This document shows positions 24,201-31,049 of a stretch of 64,000 bases of DNA, in pieces. The DNA is taken from positions 4,816,739 through 4,880,738 of the forward strand of contig JARUPZ010000013.1 of NCBI GenBank assembly GCA_031213475.1, written 5' to 3'. The notes beneath the pieces are model-generated. The model searched no databases. It was not told the DNA's origin and saw nothing but the letters and a program-made list of their open reading frames with translations. The DNA comes from Nereocystis luetkeana. Taxonomy: Eukaryota; Sar; Phaeophyceae; Laminariales; Laminariaceae. Position 1 is the first letter of the stretch; each line of letters begins with the position of its first letter. Made by a program: the position numbers and the translations under genes.

Positions 24201-27165
24201 GTCGGGCCACCGCCATCTGGATATCGAGCTGGACAGCATTGCGAGTGACCCTCTCCCCCCGGCGGTGATAGAAGCCATGCCAAGGTGATGTCGCGCGGAA
24301 GTGTTCAGAGAGCTGAGAAGGGAATACTTCCGTTGGTCGTTATTGTCTTCGGGGTGCATGATAACAGCGACCCATGCTGCGACGTACTACATGGAACGCT
24401 CGGGGGTGTCCTTCAAGGCAGATGCAACCACAATTTATTTTTCATAAAGGTCACACCCACCCGGCCATGTCCGTCTCACGAACACAGCGAGGCGAGGGTC
24501 ATAGTTCTTCGCAGCTATATACATGCTGGCCGCGTTTTAAAGCCCATACGAAATAGAAGCCAGGTTGCCGTGGGTAACGCAAACCTACGAAGTTGCGATG
24601 TCATACAATTTCGAGAAGTCCCTTTGTAGCTGTATGCTCCAGGCACGAGCGAGGTCAGGTTTGCGCGTGACCGGACCCTCGTCATATCTGGCGCGCCTCT
24701 GGTTTCATCAGGGGTGTGCCATCTTCACAGCGTATCGTGTGTTTACTGTGGTGGGGGGGCATACTGGAAATGTCACATACTGTAATATTTGCTTCCTAAG
24801 CAGTCGGATGGTGAAACATGTAAGCCGCGGAGTTGTACAGATACTTGTATGCGCTCTACAGTAAACAAGCTTACGAATGGCGACGCTGCTATCGCCGGAT
24901 TGTCGGAACCGTTGACTCTGTCGTTGCCGAAGAATCAATCTCTTCATGGAACTATCCAACTACTTATTTTACGCAGCTGAATCTGCTGGGTACCACTCTC
25001 TCGCAGATTCGACGGCTCGATAGCCTCCTGAACCTCTCCCAATCGGCTCGTGCTTCGATCTTCTTCGCGTTGGATGAAACATCGCTTGTAGTCCGCATAT
25101 ACTAACGTTTCGCGGCCGTCCTCATAACCCCCTACGACTCCAACAGACAATTACACTGAGCACGCCCGGGTGCGCCATACGTCTGCCTTCACCCCTCCTA
25201 ATATACGCTGTTGCCTGTCCCGCGCTTGTGTAGGTCGGCTTTAGATGAGCTCGCGGGTCGTGGTGGACGAGGAGCTGACGACGACCCCATGCGCTTGAGT
25301 GCGCGTGGTCTGTTGCAGTTTCTACGTGCGAGGATCAGAGAAAAGAGCCTTGCCGCTGCTCCAGCAGATTTGCTGCCGGCTTCCGTTGTATGTCAGGTAC
25401 ATTTCAGTTTCCGCTTGACATACAGTACGGATGCTGGTAACCGTTGTTGTACACAGAGATTGTTTTTGTCCCGCTGGCGGGTCGTGCCTCGAAGATTATT
25501 TCCATCCCGCCATATTTGATCGAGCGAATTTCCCATCGCTTCTGTGCCGTTTTTTGCCCATCGCAGATTCACGCACTGCTTTATGACCACGTACCCGCGT
25601 ACCGCGAGAAGTGCTGTGTCGACAAAGCATCCCTCGACCCACCTTCTCGCGAGGTAAGTCGAAGGTGGCGTCAAGCATTGGCAGATCAGAACTATTCCTT
25701 CTCCTACAGTAAAATGTACAGGGACAAAGAACCATTGTTTTATCTGACTTTCTTTCGTTCTGCTGACAACAGATCCTCGGCGACGAGGCGTACACATCAG
25801 GCCACTTTGATAACATTTCGCGAATGGAGAGTCGGTGCCCGTGTACTCTTCTCCATTATGTTGCTTATTGAACAAGCAGACACCTGTGAGACGGGTCCGG
25901 CAAAACAGAACGCGCCGGTGTTTCTTCGTTCACGCCCCCGTGATCCGGTCTAGGTTACATCTGGGTCAAGCTGGGAAGCTTTCCGCGGAAGAATCTGCGT
26001 GCAGTGGACATGGGGTGATCCACACGACGGGAACGACGAAGCGAACGGCTGTGGGGGCAGGAACTCAACTGGCGTGGCAGACGATAGTAGCCTCGGGCTG
26101 TATCCAACTCGGACAGCCATTATCTACTTAGGGCCCCTGGCTGTAACCTCCGGGTTACAAGGCGCTAGCGCAGGAACAGCCGACCAAGGCGCGGTGATCG
26201 CCATCGTCCGCGTACCTGCGACGAGGGCCGATGCCCTAAGGAAGCGCGCCTCGCAGCTAAAGGTGGGGGTTGCCTTCAAGGTTACAGACGCACGCGCTCC
26301 ACGAAGGGGAGTTAGTTTGAAGAGGTCTTGTACCCGCAGTGTGTATGCCTCTCGAGGGAAACCGCTCGTCATCCGTTCGACCGAGGGGGTCACAGTGCAC
26401 CTTGGTTTTAGCTTTACGTGGGAAGGGGAGCTCGAACACTCCTAGCACTATTGTCTCCCCAAACAAGAATGGTATGCGCTGCAGAGCTTGCGCCAGTATA
26501 TTGTAGATTTATGAGAGCCTGTCGCGGTATGACCTCGGGTTTGAATTTGACGATGTGAGATCACCAACAGACAACCTTGAAAACAATAAGACTCCCCCTG
26601 GTGATAGAGGCGAGACACGCGCCGATGGGGTTGTATCTGCTCCGGCGTGGGTTGAGAACCAAGTCCTCGACACTGGCGAGCCCAGCGAGTTCTTAAACAT
26701 ATTTATGATTATCTACGAGTACGTGTTCGTCTCTTTAGCTTGCCCTCGCCCTCTCTCTATCAATACATCAGTATTTCTCCGTTCGCACAAGTTTGGCGGG
26801 CACATATCGTAAGCAACTCCCCATCGCGCCTTCCACACTCGATGCAGACACTCTGGGTGGCGTTCAAGACGAAAGCTCCCACGGTTGAGTCACCCCCTCC
26901 CTCCCTTCAACATCGATTCGACGGGCTGCTTGAGGACGCCGCGGGTGCCCTCCAGCCCGACTCAATACCATGCCCACTCGCGATGGCCTTGGTGGCGGGT
27001 AGAGGTGTGATGGAAACGTCTGGGGGGAGTGAAGGGATAGACACGTACCCGGATCTGACCTTGGCGAACATCGAAGCAGTCGAGGGCGTGTTCGACACGG
27101 CGATCGGCGTCAACGTTGAGAACGAACAAGTTTGTCGTTTCGTGCGTGCTACGACGGCCGTCTAA
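180..27165 (+). CDS. CFAP54: CFAP54-like ciliary central-apparatus protein, multi-exon, 5' end outside window
   Basis: About 37 exons (listed separately) give roughly 2,270 codons, against about 3,100 residues for animal CFAP54, so the N-terminal part lies left of base 1. CFAP54/FAP54 is a large helical-repeat protein of the C1d projection of the axonemal central pair, where it works with FAP46, FAP74 and FAP221 in motility control. Family features recur in the correct order: LYAQKR (exon 7716), a TPR-like GDLH/VLHGKYDLAAKCW split over exons 8602 and 9193, TTLPFPQ followed by DYASYTPE, LVQVKLARAECLAEAGF, LELRHDLAVVALLQGRTADA, HPAVRAHLLLLIGKIRL, SFHRGGHDWRVMGDACL, ICVQWTW and a terminal VEGVFDTAIGVNVENEQV. 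Junctions are GT..AG and reading phases connect through nearly the whole chain. Identification is by remembered family pattern, not alignment. CFAP46 was considered and fits less well. Confidence 0.82.
1332..1574 (+). CDS. CFAP54: CFAP54-like exon 2 of window
   Basis: 81 codons, phase 0-0, from tttctgcag to GAG/gtaacg. The exon encodes SQTALVEVWMGLPGYG and an acidic Gly/Glu-rich linker. The open frame runs past the donor to about 1604, but the chosen donor keeps phase with the next exon. Confidence 0.55.
2378..2527 (+). CDS. CFAP54: CFAP54-like exon 3 of window
   Basis: 50 codons, phase 0-0, with a strong acceptor (ttatttttgcag) and donor CAG/gtgcgg. The helical sequence NPSNAWALLAGEAL..PDRIRLVCRVCRIAL matches the CFAP54 segment just before the conserved VVEW turn, which the next exon supplies as VISW. 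Confidence 0.7.
2993..3118 (+). CDS. CFAP54: CFAP54-like exon 4 of window
   Basis: 42 codons, phase 0-0, acceptor ggtgcag and donor AAG/gtacag. It starts VISWLEPANG, continuing the helix that ends GMAQQ in the previous exon, and ends in a helical ASRFLLLNAADVERLTAK. Confidence 0.65.
3222..3462. mobile_element. 241-bp TIR element, copy A (CFAP54 intron)
   Basis: Ends gcgttctgcgatcgaggt and acctcagtcgtagaacgc are inverted repeats. The body aligns along its whole length with 9537-9777, which is also 241 bp. There is no coding capacity, so this is a non-autonomous DNA transposon of unassigned superfamily. Confidence 0.75.
3951..4124 (+). CDS. CFAP54: CFAP54-like exon 5 of window
   Basis: 58 codons, phase 0-0, acceptor ctgatgtag and donor ACG/gtagga. 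It encodes VLALEGALTTTPYIGAAERV followed by a Gly/Lys-rich linker. Only this frame is open across the exon. Conservation is low, so it rests mainly on splice sites and phase. Confidence 0.5.
4445..4810 (+). CDS. CFAP54: CFAP54-like exon 6 of window
   Basis: 122 codons, phase 0-0, acceptor atctccacag (an alternative lies 12 bases on) and donor GAG/gtgtgt. QLLWLAEVEHILGAASLQLA corresponds to the conserved ELPWKAQMNLHLANAHF region of animal CFAP54. A long disordered Gly/Ser/Asp-rich tail follows. Confidence 0.7.
5050..5367 (+). CDS. CFAP54: CFAP54-like exon 7 of window
   Basis: Ends at a perfect donor AAAG/gtaaga with ALAAYLPKAMMHLTRAASRA, matching the FCDYLSKAAVLAQRGGHW segment of CFAP54. The 5' border is uncertain: there is no good pyrimidine tract, and acceptors at 5043 or 5049 both keep frame. 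A long acidic and glycine-rich loop precedes the conserved helix. Confidence 0.6.
5654..5818 (+). CDS. CFAP54: CFAP54-like exon 8 of window
   Basis: 55 codons, phase 0-0, acceptor ggcctaaag and perfect donor GAG/gtaagt. GLLWNAILSLWL mirrors the CRALWN helix of CFAP54 and directly continues the RSWTK end of the previous exon. Confidence 0.68.
6214..6384 (+). CDS. CFAP54: CFAP54-like exon 9 of window
   Basis: 57 codons, phase 0-0, with the clear acceptor tgtccccttttcag and donor GAG/gtgggt. It starts ALLDTVDAL, like the LLLDMLIKM helix of CFAP54, followed by a Ser/Gly/Asp-rich linker. Confidence 0.65.
6861..7004 (+). CDS. CFAP54: CFAP54-like exon 10 of window
   Basis: 48 codons, phase 0-0, acceptor ccaaacgcag and donor AAG/gtgaga. 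PDVRWVSRFVEWGLQGILRC closely follows the DLKWIHDFVLKALEVLY helix of CFAP54. The open frame is too short to stand out without splice-site reading. Confidence 0.72.
7600..7651 (+). CDS. CFAP54: CFAP54-like exon 11 of window (52-bp exon)
   Basis: A small exon after ttgttttcagag, ending G/gtagga in phase 1. VLALVSSMISLNLPDYL continues the preceding VVVK helix like EALVSLAIQFN in animals. Its phase matches the two leading bases of the next exon. Confidence 0.6.
7716..7837 (+). CDS. CFAP54: CFAP54-like exon 12 of window
   Basis: Acceptor actctttag, two leading bases completing a split codon, then LYAQKRLCSLAVSLL, corresponding to the conserved LLVYAQRQLL of CFAP54. A basic helix ends at KKRRRK with donor AAG/gtggga. 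Confidence 0.75.
8212..8375 (+). CDS. CFAP54: CFAP54-like exon 13 of window
   Basis: Charged helical exon, phase 0 in and 2 out, donor gtgagt. LGTLLQARDAYMKDKK runs into the next exon (IGRSTLDGAREALAEYLALL), matching the two-helix FREALEKSK..HSRKLLSLFLA of CFAP54. The acceptor (cttgccggaag) is only moderate. Confidence 0.68.
8602..8833 (+). CDS. CFAP54: CFAP54-like exon 14 of window
   Basis: Acceptor ggtcgtacag; one leading base completes Lys. It encodes LKLYGRAVDVLRQ and ends LCDMGDLH at donor CAC/gtgagg. The helix is the first half of a TPR-like unit whose second half is the next exon. The frame stays open to 9052, which would extend it into intron sequence. Confidence 0.75.
9193..9264 (+). 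CDS. CFAP54: CFAP54-like exon 15 of window
   Basis: 24 codons, phase 0-0, acceptor tgtatctcag and donor CTT/gtgagt. VLHGKYDLAAKCWTDAIDGL completes the TPR-like helix pair begun by GDLH, the counterpart of FQGNKRVAFKYWCEALDTL. This is one of the strongest family matches. Confidence 0.8.
9265..12154. repeat. 2.9-kb CFAP54 intron carrying a degenerate satellite
   Basis: Between about 9,410 and 11,460 short variants of GTAACACTATGTTAGTGTGTTA recur every few tens of bases in both orientations, with no open frame above about 70 codons. Clear copies lie near 11,029, 11,072, 11,122, 11,200 and 11,369. Around 10,370 a 'tagatggataacgta' unit is duplicated exactly. A 241-bp TIR element occupies 9537-9777. 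Bases 11,460-12,154 show nothing recognisable. Confidence 0.65.
9537..9777. mobile_element. 241-bp TIR element, copy B (CFAP54 intron)
   Basis: Ends cccgttctacgatagaggt and acctctattgtagaacggg. It shares gatgca.tttgatttt, gggtgaggtatggagctc and gaggagcctcag with copy A. A possible third, much decayed relative lies at about 18861-19020 (tacgatagaggggtagcacat). Confidence 0.75.
12155..12319 (+). CDS. CFAP54: CFAP54-like exon 16 of window
   Basis: 55 codons, phase 0-0, acceptor ccccatacag and strong donor CAG/gtacgt. DSVEQWRPLFDTL followed by LAGGTILGKLSMFTGQ fits the CFAP54 segment DVLNNW....GCLQAALLTAKIAQY. Confidence 0.75.
12972..13058 (+). CDS. CFAP54: CFAP54-like exon 17 of window
   Basis: 29 codons, phase 0-0, acceptor ttccgcag and donor CAG/gtggct. 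LNLCLMAAELFRAP..TTLPFPQ matches the hallmark CLLSAFLFQSPLCDSLPHP of the family. Confidence 0.8.
13091..13166. repeat. 33-bp minisatellite, 2.4 copies, in CFAP54 intron
   Basis: The unit gactgcgccttgcgcgac(a/g)t... occupies 13091-13123 and repeats at 13124-13156 with a single difference, followed by a partial third copy. It lies 33 bases after the donor of exon 17. Confidence 0.8.
13525..13716 (+). CDS. CFAP54: CFAP54-like exon 18 of window
   Basis: 64 codons, phase 0-0, acceptor atgcttgctacag and donor CAC/gtgcgt. DYASYTPETLGG..GLWTDD, then EVLCAAGRAKEAFPVLAILE, parallels DYAQYEVKELIPG..LFSD and HELHRANHSLLVLPLYAM of CFAP54. Very strong family match. Confidence 0.85.
13956..14122 (+). CDS. 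CFAP54: CFAP54-like exon 19 of window
   Basis: Phase 0 in, 2 out, donor AAG/gtgcca. LVQVKLARAECLAEAGFPAE corresponds to the KVLKIEVLIELGLFSEAFYE helix that follows the DYA motif in CFAP54. Confidence 0.8.
14653..14842 (+). CDS. CFAP54: CFAP54-like exon 20 of window
   Basis: Acceptor acgggcag, one leading base completing Arg, donor GCG/gtaggt. It encodes a lysine/glycine-rich disordered linker (KGKPEGKAKKGAKDKK), a low-conservation loop. Phase agrees with both neighbours. Confidence 0.65.
15096..15274 (+). CDS. CFAP54: CFAP54-like exon 21 of window
   Basis: Acceptor gtcgaccacag and donor TCTAG/gtgggt. FYNSLPLGHPDNAAAVSWLI is the counterpart of the CFAP54 FDTGKPLTSKNNVQAIDSLI stretch. Confidence 0.78.
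15564..15675. mobile_element. TA-flanked MITE (Tc1/mariner-like), 112 bp
   Basis: Inverted ends ttacgggggg and ccacgtaa are flanked by TA on both sides. The inner end sequence, gaccatagt-aataggacc type, is shared with copies at 42891, 43522 and the ends of 57444-58670. The element sits in a CFAP54 intron. It is non-coding, so any transposase was supplied elsewhere. Confidence 0.7.
16226..16478 (+). CDS. CFAP54: CFAP54-like exon 22 of window
   Basis: Acceptor gaaccgcag, one leading base, donor CAG/gtgatt, phase 0 out. LSEIHGEKESCCVARARARL and RVRDAADCILGEVLQ form the paired helices expected between the NSLP region and the LAVVALL region. Confidence 0.68.
16704..16967 (+). CDS. CFAP54: CFAP54-like exon 23 of window
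   Basis: 88 codons, phase 0-0, acceptor cgcgctccag and donor AGG/gtgggt. A Gly/Ser/Ala linker leads into the helix ADALLIRGRLALLDGKLR. Confidence 0.65.
17316..17561 (+). CDS. CFAP54: CFAP54-like exon 24 of window
   Basis: 82 codons, phase 0-0, acceptor ataatacag and donor CAG/gtcagg. AVNAWLELRHDLAVVALLQ continues into GRTADAIFQIRSGLDEAK in the next exon, like EAKLHLALIALHRHRNAHSA in animals. Confidence 0.75.
18222..18480. repeat. 136-bp tandem duplication in CFAP54 intron
   Basis: Unit 1 begins cacgttttgtatcaggcag at 18222, and unit 2 begins cacgttttgaatcaggcag at 18358. The copies stay clearly alignable through the ccaccatcca... stretch. Confidence 0.8.
18541..18645 (+). CDS. CFAP54: CFAP54-like exon 25 of window
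   Basis: 35 codons, phase 0-0, with a strong acceptor (ttctgtttgcag) and donor CAG/gtgcga. GRTADAIFQIRSGLDEAKAV is a TPR-type second helix following LAVVALLQ. It ends CNRLRRLKAQ. Confidence 0.8.
19627..19749 (+). CDS. CFAP54: CFAP54-like exon 26 of window
   Basis: 41 codons, phase 0-0, acceptor gtaccatag and donor AAG/gtgagc. AAVAEGKLEEAVTDCRALVA then ALDLAAVLRLLAK is a TPR-like helix pair in the right position of the family. Confidence 0.78.
20318..20489 (+). CDS. CFAP54: CFAP54-like exon 27 of window
   Basis: Acceptor gccagcag, donor AAG/gtaatg, phase 1 out. TLLLLTESLEALRLADSTLL is a leucine-rich helix like the family's TLQLTELMQ..LLNEKLNLY stretch. A start 3 bases upstream is equally in frame. 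Confidence 0.7.
20530..20620. repeat. Dispersed repeat shared with 56,525-56,585
   Basis: ggccaaagtcgtacgaccgtagaccctcgcacccc here and ggccgtagtcgtgcgaccatagactctcgcatccc near 56,530 align over about 40 bases. Copies lie in or near two different host genes. Class unknown. Confidence 0.5.
21257..21428 (+). CDS. CFAP54: CFAP54-like exon 28 of window
   Basis: Acceptor gctcgacag; two leading bases complete the split codon of exon 27; donor GTGAG/gtggga. SSLVNLHLPTLRLLLAV mirrors KNIFLPHMNLLAKVKLLI of CFAP54. Confidence 0.72.
22086..22269 (+). CDS. CFAP54: CFAP54-like exon 29 of window
   Basis: Acceptor ctactctgcag, one leading base completing Arg, perfect donor GCG/gtaagt. It starts RLSLLEVVEG and then turns into a charged low-complexity linker. 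Confidence 0.68.
22617..22772. mobile_element. Fold-back (hairpin) element, 156 bp, in CFAP54 intron
   Basis: The whole segment is an imperfect palindrome: cttgtggagacattga... at the left end against ...tcaatgtctccacaag at the right, closing at ccttgtggcccacaagg. Length and structure fit a fold-back MITE. No second copy was seen in the window. Confidence 0.75.
23188..23538 (+). CDS. CFAP54: CFAP54-like exon 30 of window
   Basis: 117 codons, phase 0-0, acceptor accctttcccag and donor AAG/gtatgt. HPAVRAHLLLLIGKIRL and ALSVSFHRGGHDWRVMGDAC match the LDIEAEILFYKGLVERQ and ALNISFANDQNLYLIRKAY helices. This is the longest well-conserved exon. Confidence 0.85.
24151..24284 (+). CDS. CFAP54: CFAP54-like exon 31 of window
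   Basis: Acceptor gaccattcag, donor AAG/gtgatg, phase 2 out. KLELVSHYLRLAASISSGHR is followed by LPPAVIEAMPR, a helix-loop typical of the C-terminal third. Confidence 0.7.
24841..25087 (+). CDS. CFAP54: CFAP54-like exon 32 of window (3' border uncertain)
   Basis: Acceptor ggagttgtacag plus one leading base keep phase with exon 31. YEWRRCYRRIV and FTQLNLLGTTLSQIRRLDSL resemble the VEWIHLLRYCTHLQRI region. No good donor also gives the phase needed by exon 33, so the end could be nearer 25068. Confidence 0.5.
25234..25396 (+). CDS. CFAP54: CFAP54-like exon 33 of window
   Basis: Acceptor cgcttgtgtag with one leading base, donor CAG/gtacat, phase 0 out. LSARGLLQFLRARIREKSLA is a helix just before the IHALLYDHVPAY exon. 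Confidence 0.65.
25567..25653 (+). CDS. CFAP54: CFAP54-like exon 34 of window
   Basis: 29 codons, phase 0-0, acceptor tgcccatcgcag and perfect donor GAG/gtaagt. IHALLYDHVPAYREKCC is the counterpart of the MHSYLKKYFPSYVAECC motif in CFAP54. Confidence 0.82.
25954..26262 (+). CDS. CFAP54: CFAP54-like exon 35 of window
   Basis: 103 codons, phase 0-0, acceptor ccggtctag after a pyrimidine stretch and donor AAG/gtgggg. FRGRICVQWTW corresponds to the conserved LVCIQWYLP strand, then IIYLGPLAV and ATRADALRKRASQLK. Confidence 0.8.
26507..26632 (+). CDS. Candidate CFAP54-like exon 36 of window
   Basis: Acceptor tatattgtag opens IYESLSRYDLGFEFDD in phase with exon 35. The end is uncertain: a weak donor GTT/gtatct at 26632 keeps phase with the last exon, while a better-looking gtacgt at 26718 does not. 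The sequence is a variable linker region, so this could be intron instead. Confidence 0.35.
26848..27165 (+). CDS. CFAP54: CFAP54-like terminal exon
   Basis: Acceptor acactcgatgcag, open to the TAA at 27163-27165. LLEDAAGALQPDSIPCP and NIEAVEGVFDTAIGVNVENE match the extreme C-terminus of CFAP54 (NLESLFNVNCGCIITNKG). Confidence 0.78.
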   Translation, partial: TLWVAFKTKAPTVESPPPSLQHRFDGLLEDAAGALQPDSIPCPLAMALVAGRGVMETSGGSEGIDTYPDLTLANIEAVEGVFDTAIGVNVENEQVCRFVRATTAV

Positions 27166-28830
27166 AGCGACGGTGGGGAATCACGTCTAGGGCAATCGCT
27201 TGAGTTAGATGTTCATATCCGCATCGGATACAGTAGCGCGATTAATGGGCATAGATCCAACGTTGTGCAATTGTTGAGCCGGAAACGGTCGAACGACGGG
27301 GACTTGTTGCGGCGACGTTTGGCATTGACAGCGGTCGTTGGTTGTTCCCTGCGATGTTCAATGGCTCATCAATTGGGGGCGTTGACACTTCGGACACCAC
27401 TGTACACAATACTCTTGTTGAGTCGTCCAGCACAACCGAACCAAAATAAACAAATATTGCAAACGTAAACAGCCTCGATTTGGTGCTCACCTGGGGCGAG
27501 CTAGGTTTCGGCGGTAGCTTTGCCCAAGCCAGGACACAGCATATGCAAACCAAAAGCCAAGTTCGTTCCCCCTGCAGCACCGCGTCCATTGTTGCACGGC
27601 ATCCGGCCGGCGCGTACATCGCCTAATGAGTAAAATTCGCTATTTTTGCTTCGCCCCCCGTGCAACAACTGGACGACAATGGTTTCGCCCGTGGATGTTG
27701 GTTGGGACTCTTCTACAATTTGCCGGATACCATGTGTCGGGTCGGGCTATCGGTATGATATCGGGTAGGGGGCAATTGCACCTTGCGTTTTGCGTTTTTA
27801 TGACGCCGTGATGGTCTGTGAGAGTCCTGTGAAAGCACTCTTCTCGGCCCCTACACTGTTGGGTCGACTAGCGTTAAGACTCAAAATCAATAGCGCCTGA
27901 AGATTACGAACACTGGGTGGGCTCAACGGCGCCATTGAAATATGTCGCCGACCTCTTTCTGCTCGTATTTCAGAAGCGAACGTAGCACTCAGAGCTGGAC
28001 GACGTTTGGAGGGGTTGAAGCCCTACACTCATACAAATATTACCGTGGTAGTGCTCATCGACATGAAACTCGTGCGTAGGTCTGCTGGATTTCGCGCCGC
28101 GATCGATCGTGTCGAAGGAACGTGCTGCAAGTGCTGCCCGTGTCACCATACTCAAACCATCACGGCAGAGAGTGAAGCAACCTTCATCCAGGTTCCCAAG
28201 TGGTTGGGAGTAAAACAACATTAACACCAATCTTGTAACTCTCTCGATGAATGTATGAGGCAAAACCTTTTTGGATCATGCTCAACCAGGTGCACGGAGA
28301 CCGCCGAATACACGGTGCACATTCTGTCCGCGCGGCCACCTTCACGAGCATCCGCCCAACAGCAATAGCGTTCCTCCGTGGTAGGCATTGCGTCCTGTCA
28401 CCCATTCGTATTTGGATCAACCCGTTTTGGCCCTACGAGCACTGAGTACGTATGGCCTATCAAATCCGAATAGAGAATGCTGCCGGTGTTTGAGGAGTCG
28501 ATTTCTTCTGTCGCACGATGCCACAGGGGAACCGCGATTTTGGCTTTCCTGGAAGTCAATGTGTGTAAGCAAGGACACGGAGAGTGGGACCACAGGAAGG
28601 GAGTGGTCAGGTCGGTTTGCAGCGTTTCGTCAGCGAATCGTTTCCATCCGGAGAGTTTTTTCGTGGCTACGCAGAATTGCGACAACAATGGTTTTCTCCC
28701 TGCTCTGCCGCAAACTTGTTTCATTCGTGGGTTTCCCGTCGCGGTCGAGAACGTGATAAACTACCATCGCTTATTTCCCGTTCGGTGTTTCTAGCCCGTA
28801 CCATCGTTTCCCTAACCTGGGGTCAGATTC
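27166..28830. other. Intergenic stretch with one unassigned open frame
   Basis: From 27,268 to about 27,465 the + strand reads openly without a start codon (RCAIVEPETVERRGLVAATF, then FGIDSGRWLFPAMFNGSSI). It has no splice-bordered partner that I can find. Two segments near 27,660 and 28,670 share a short similar motif, gcgacaacaatggttt. I recognise no family. Confidence 0.3.
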
Positions 28831-28831
28831 A

Positions 28832-29186
28832 TGGTAATGTCCATCACTTGAGGAACCCAGGGATAGACTCATGATGTTCCCGGACGATCACATGTGCATC
28901 GTCTACCTCTTGGATTCCTCGGTTACGGCCTTGAAAATTAGATCGCGCAGTATTACCGTGTGCCCATTAATTAAGCAAACTGACGCTCAGCTTGACTAGG
29001 TTCGTGGAAATATCTATTCACTAGAGAAAGCCGGGGATAGATCCATGATGTTCCCTGACGATCACAGGGGCATCGTGTATAACCCTTGTCCTCCGGGATT
29101 CCTACCTTGAAATACATACCTGATATCGCGTTATCCCATTGTTTGTCGACTTTGTCTGTTAACCTAAGCTCAGCTTGTTTCGGGTT
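28832..29186. repeat. 174-bp tandem duplication
   Basis: Both units contain gggatagactcatgatgttccc (unit 1) / ggatagatccatgatgttccc (unit 2), then cgatcac and gcatcgt, and end in gctcagcttg. The offset is about 174 bases. Similarity is high enough to see by eye, with scattered changes. Confidence 0.75.
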
Positions 29187-31049
29187 GTGTTCGATCGGCA
29201 TTGTCCGCAGTCAACAGGCGCATACTGTGTCTTCGGAAATTTCCGACGATAGCGCAACTCGAGGCCACAACGCATCGTTGTACTCGTACTTGTAAGGCGT
29301 TGTGAGCTGATTCAACAGCTGCCAAATGCACTGGGCTTACGTGGAGTGACGGCGGATAATATATCCGAGCGTGCTAGAGTTTGAGCGTTTCGAGGAGGCT
29401 GCAGTGAGGGGAACCGACAGACATGACTTTTTATGAGATCGATCAAAATAAGATGTTCTACCAGGTACGTCACAGGCTCCCACCCTAGCAGAAACGACAT
29501 CGTTGCGTACCTCGCAACCTCCACGCGCCAGTCTAACGCTTCAATTTTCATCGCTAAAAATGGCTGCGGTATTTTAGCACGAAGCTTCATTCACCTTCCA
29601 GTCACGGAGTCGGCCTGGCTCGAACGTAACGCCTCCATAATCCGACCAGCTACGAACGATTTCTGTCCTTCTTCGGCAGCCTTTATGAAGTCGCACGCGA
29701 GTACGTACGGGAAACGGACCGGTGAGAAAAACAGATAGGGAGGTGCGTGAAAGCGGGAAAGTTGTCCGCCTCGCCACCCCATCTGGAAGCACGGATGGCT
29801 CCTTCCTTCATGGGAAGTACGAAAAGCGCAAGGTCCCATGCCTTACGTTTTGAGACCTGGTAGTTTATAGGACCTGCACCGTCACTCTGTACTTGTTTGC
29901 CGTGACAGGCGGGTCGGCGATGCCTCTTCGTGTTTTTATGGCGCATGTACCCTACAGTGTGCAACGTCAGGCTTTTCAACACTAGCACGCGAGAAAACGT
30001 GTCCAGCACATGGTTTGTGCTCATAACATTGTTCATGGACCACAAAACGACGCGCGAATAAAAGCCTGCCTCCCTCGTATCAATACCGTCCCTCCCTGTA
30101 ATATCACCTCGGAAGCCCCAAACCCCTCGGGAATAGGAATTAGCGCGGGCACAGCCGTCGTATCATCCTCGTTTCCCCGACGTACTGGGTGACCCGCAAG
30201 CCGGAAAGTTCGCAGACGCTCCGACTGTATGTGTTGTCTGCACGCCACCATATTGGGATTTTTGCCATTAAGGAAAGGAAGCGAGAGTTGGGCATAGACA
30301 AGCGGGAAAGGAAGACCAGGAGCATCTATGGTTCGCCCGTTCCAAATGCTTGATCCTAGGGGATGAATGCAAATCAAGAAGCGCAGGGCACGGAGCGCGA
30401 AGAGACCTGTATGAAAAAAACGTTGTCACACTGGCTGGGATTCAGTAGAGCTCGACGTACACGACACCACTGGCTAGCCTGTAAGGGTCTCTGGCTTTAA
30501 TTGTTCGTTGGAACCGGCGATACCTGTGAGCTTCTTTAGCAGCAGCGCTTTGTTCCATTTCCGTCACGTGTCGTTTGTTGCGCTTCGCTCTCATATCGCC
30601 TGTACGATGGCCGTGTGTCGCCGCGTGTGAGGTGAGCTTAGCCGCCATCTCGGCTGGTCGAATCATTGACGGTCTGTATGGGGACATCTGTGAGGTACCC
30701 CCGCGTCAGTTTAAGCACGAGGACGATGGTCGAAGGACGAAAGCAAAGCACAGAGAACAGAGGGAAAGAGAGAGACGCGTGCGAATATATTTTAATACTC
30801 CAAGAGAAATACGCGAGAATAGTTGACAATGAGATCGCGGCCAGCATGCACTTTGCTGCCGTTGTATAATGTAAAAAACGTCTTGTTCTGCGTAAATACC
30901 GTGGAAGCCGGGCGAGTTCAAGAGCAGGAGAAGCGTGCGGCCGATATCGGCCCGCGTGCGGTAAGTGTTGGAAGCGGACCGAACGTATTATCAACTACGG
31001 TGAATGGATCCGCACGAAGAACACTCCGATGCCGCGCTGCGATTTATGG

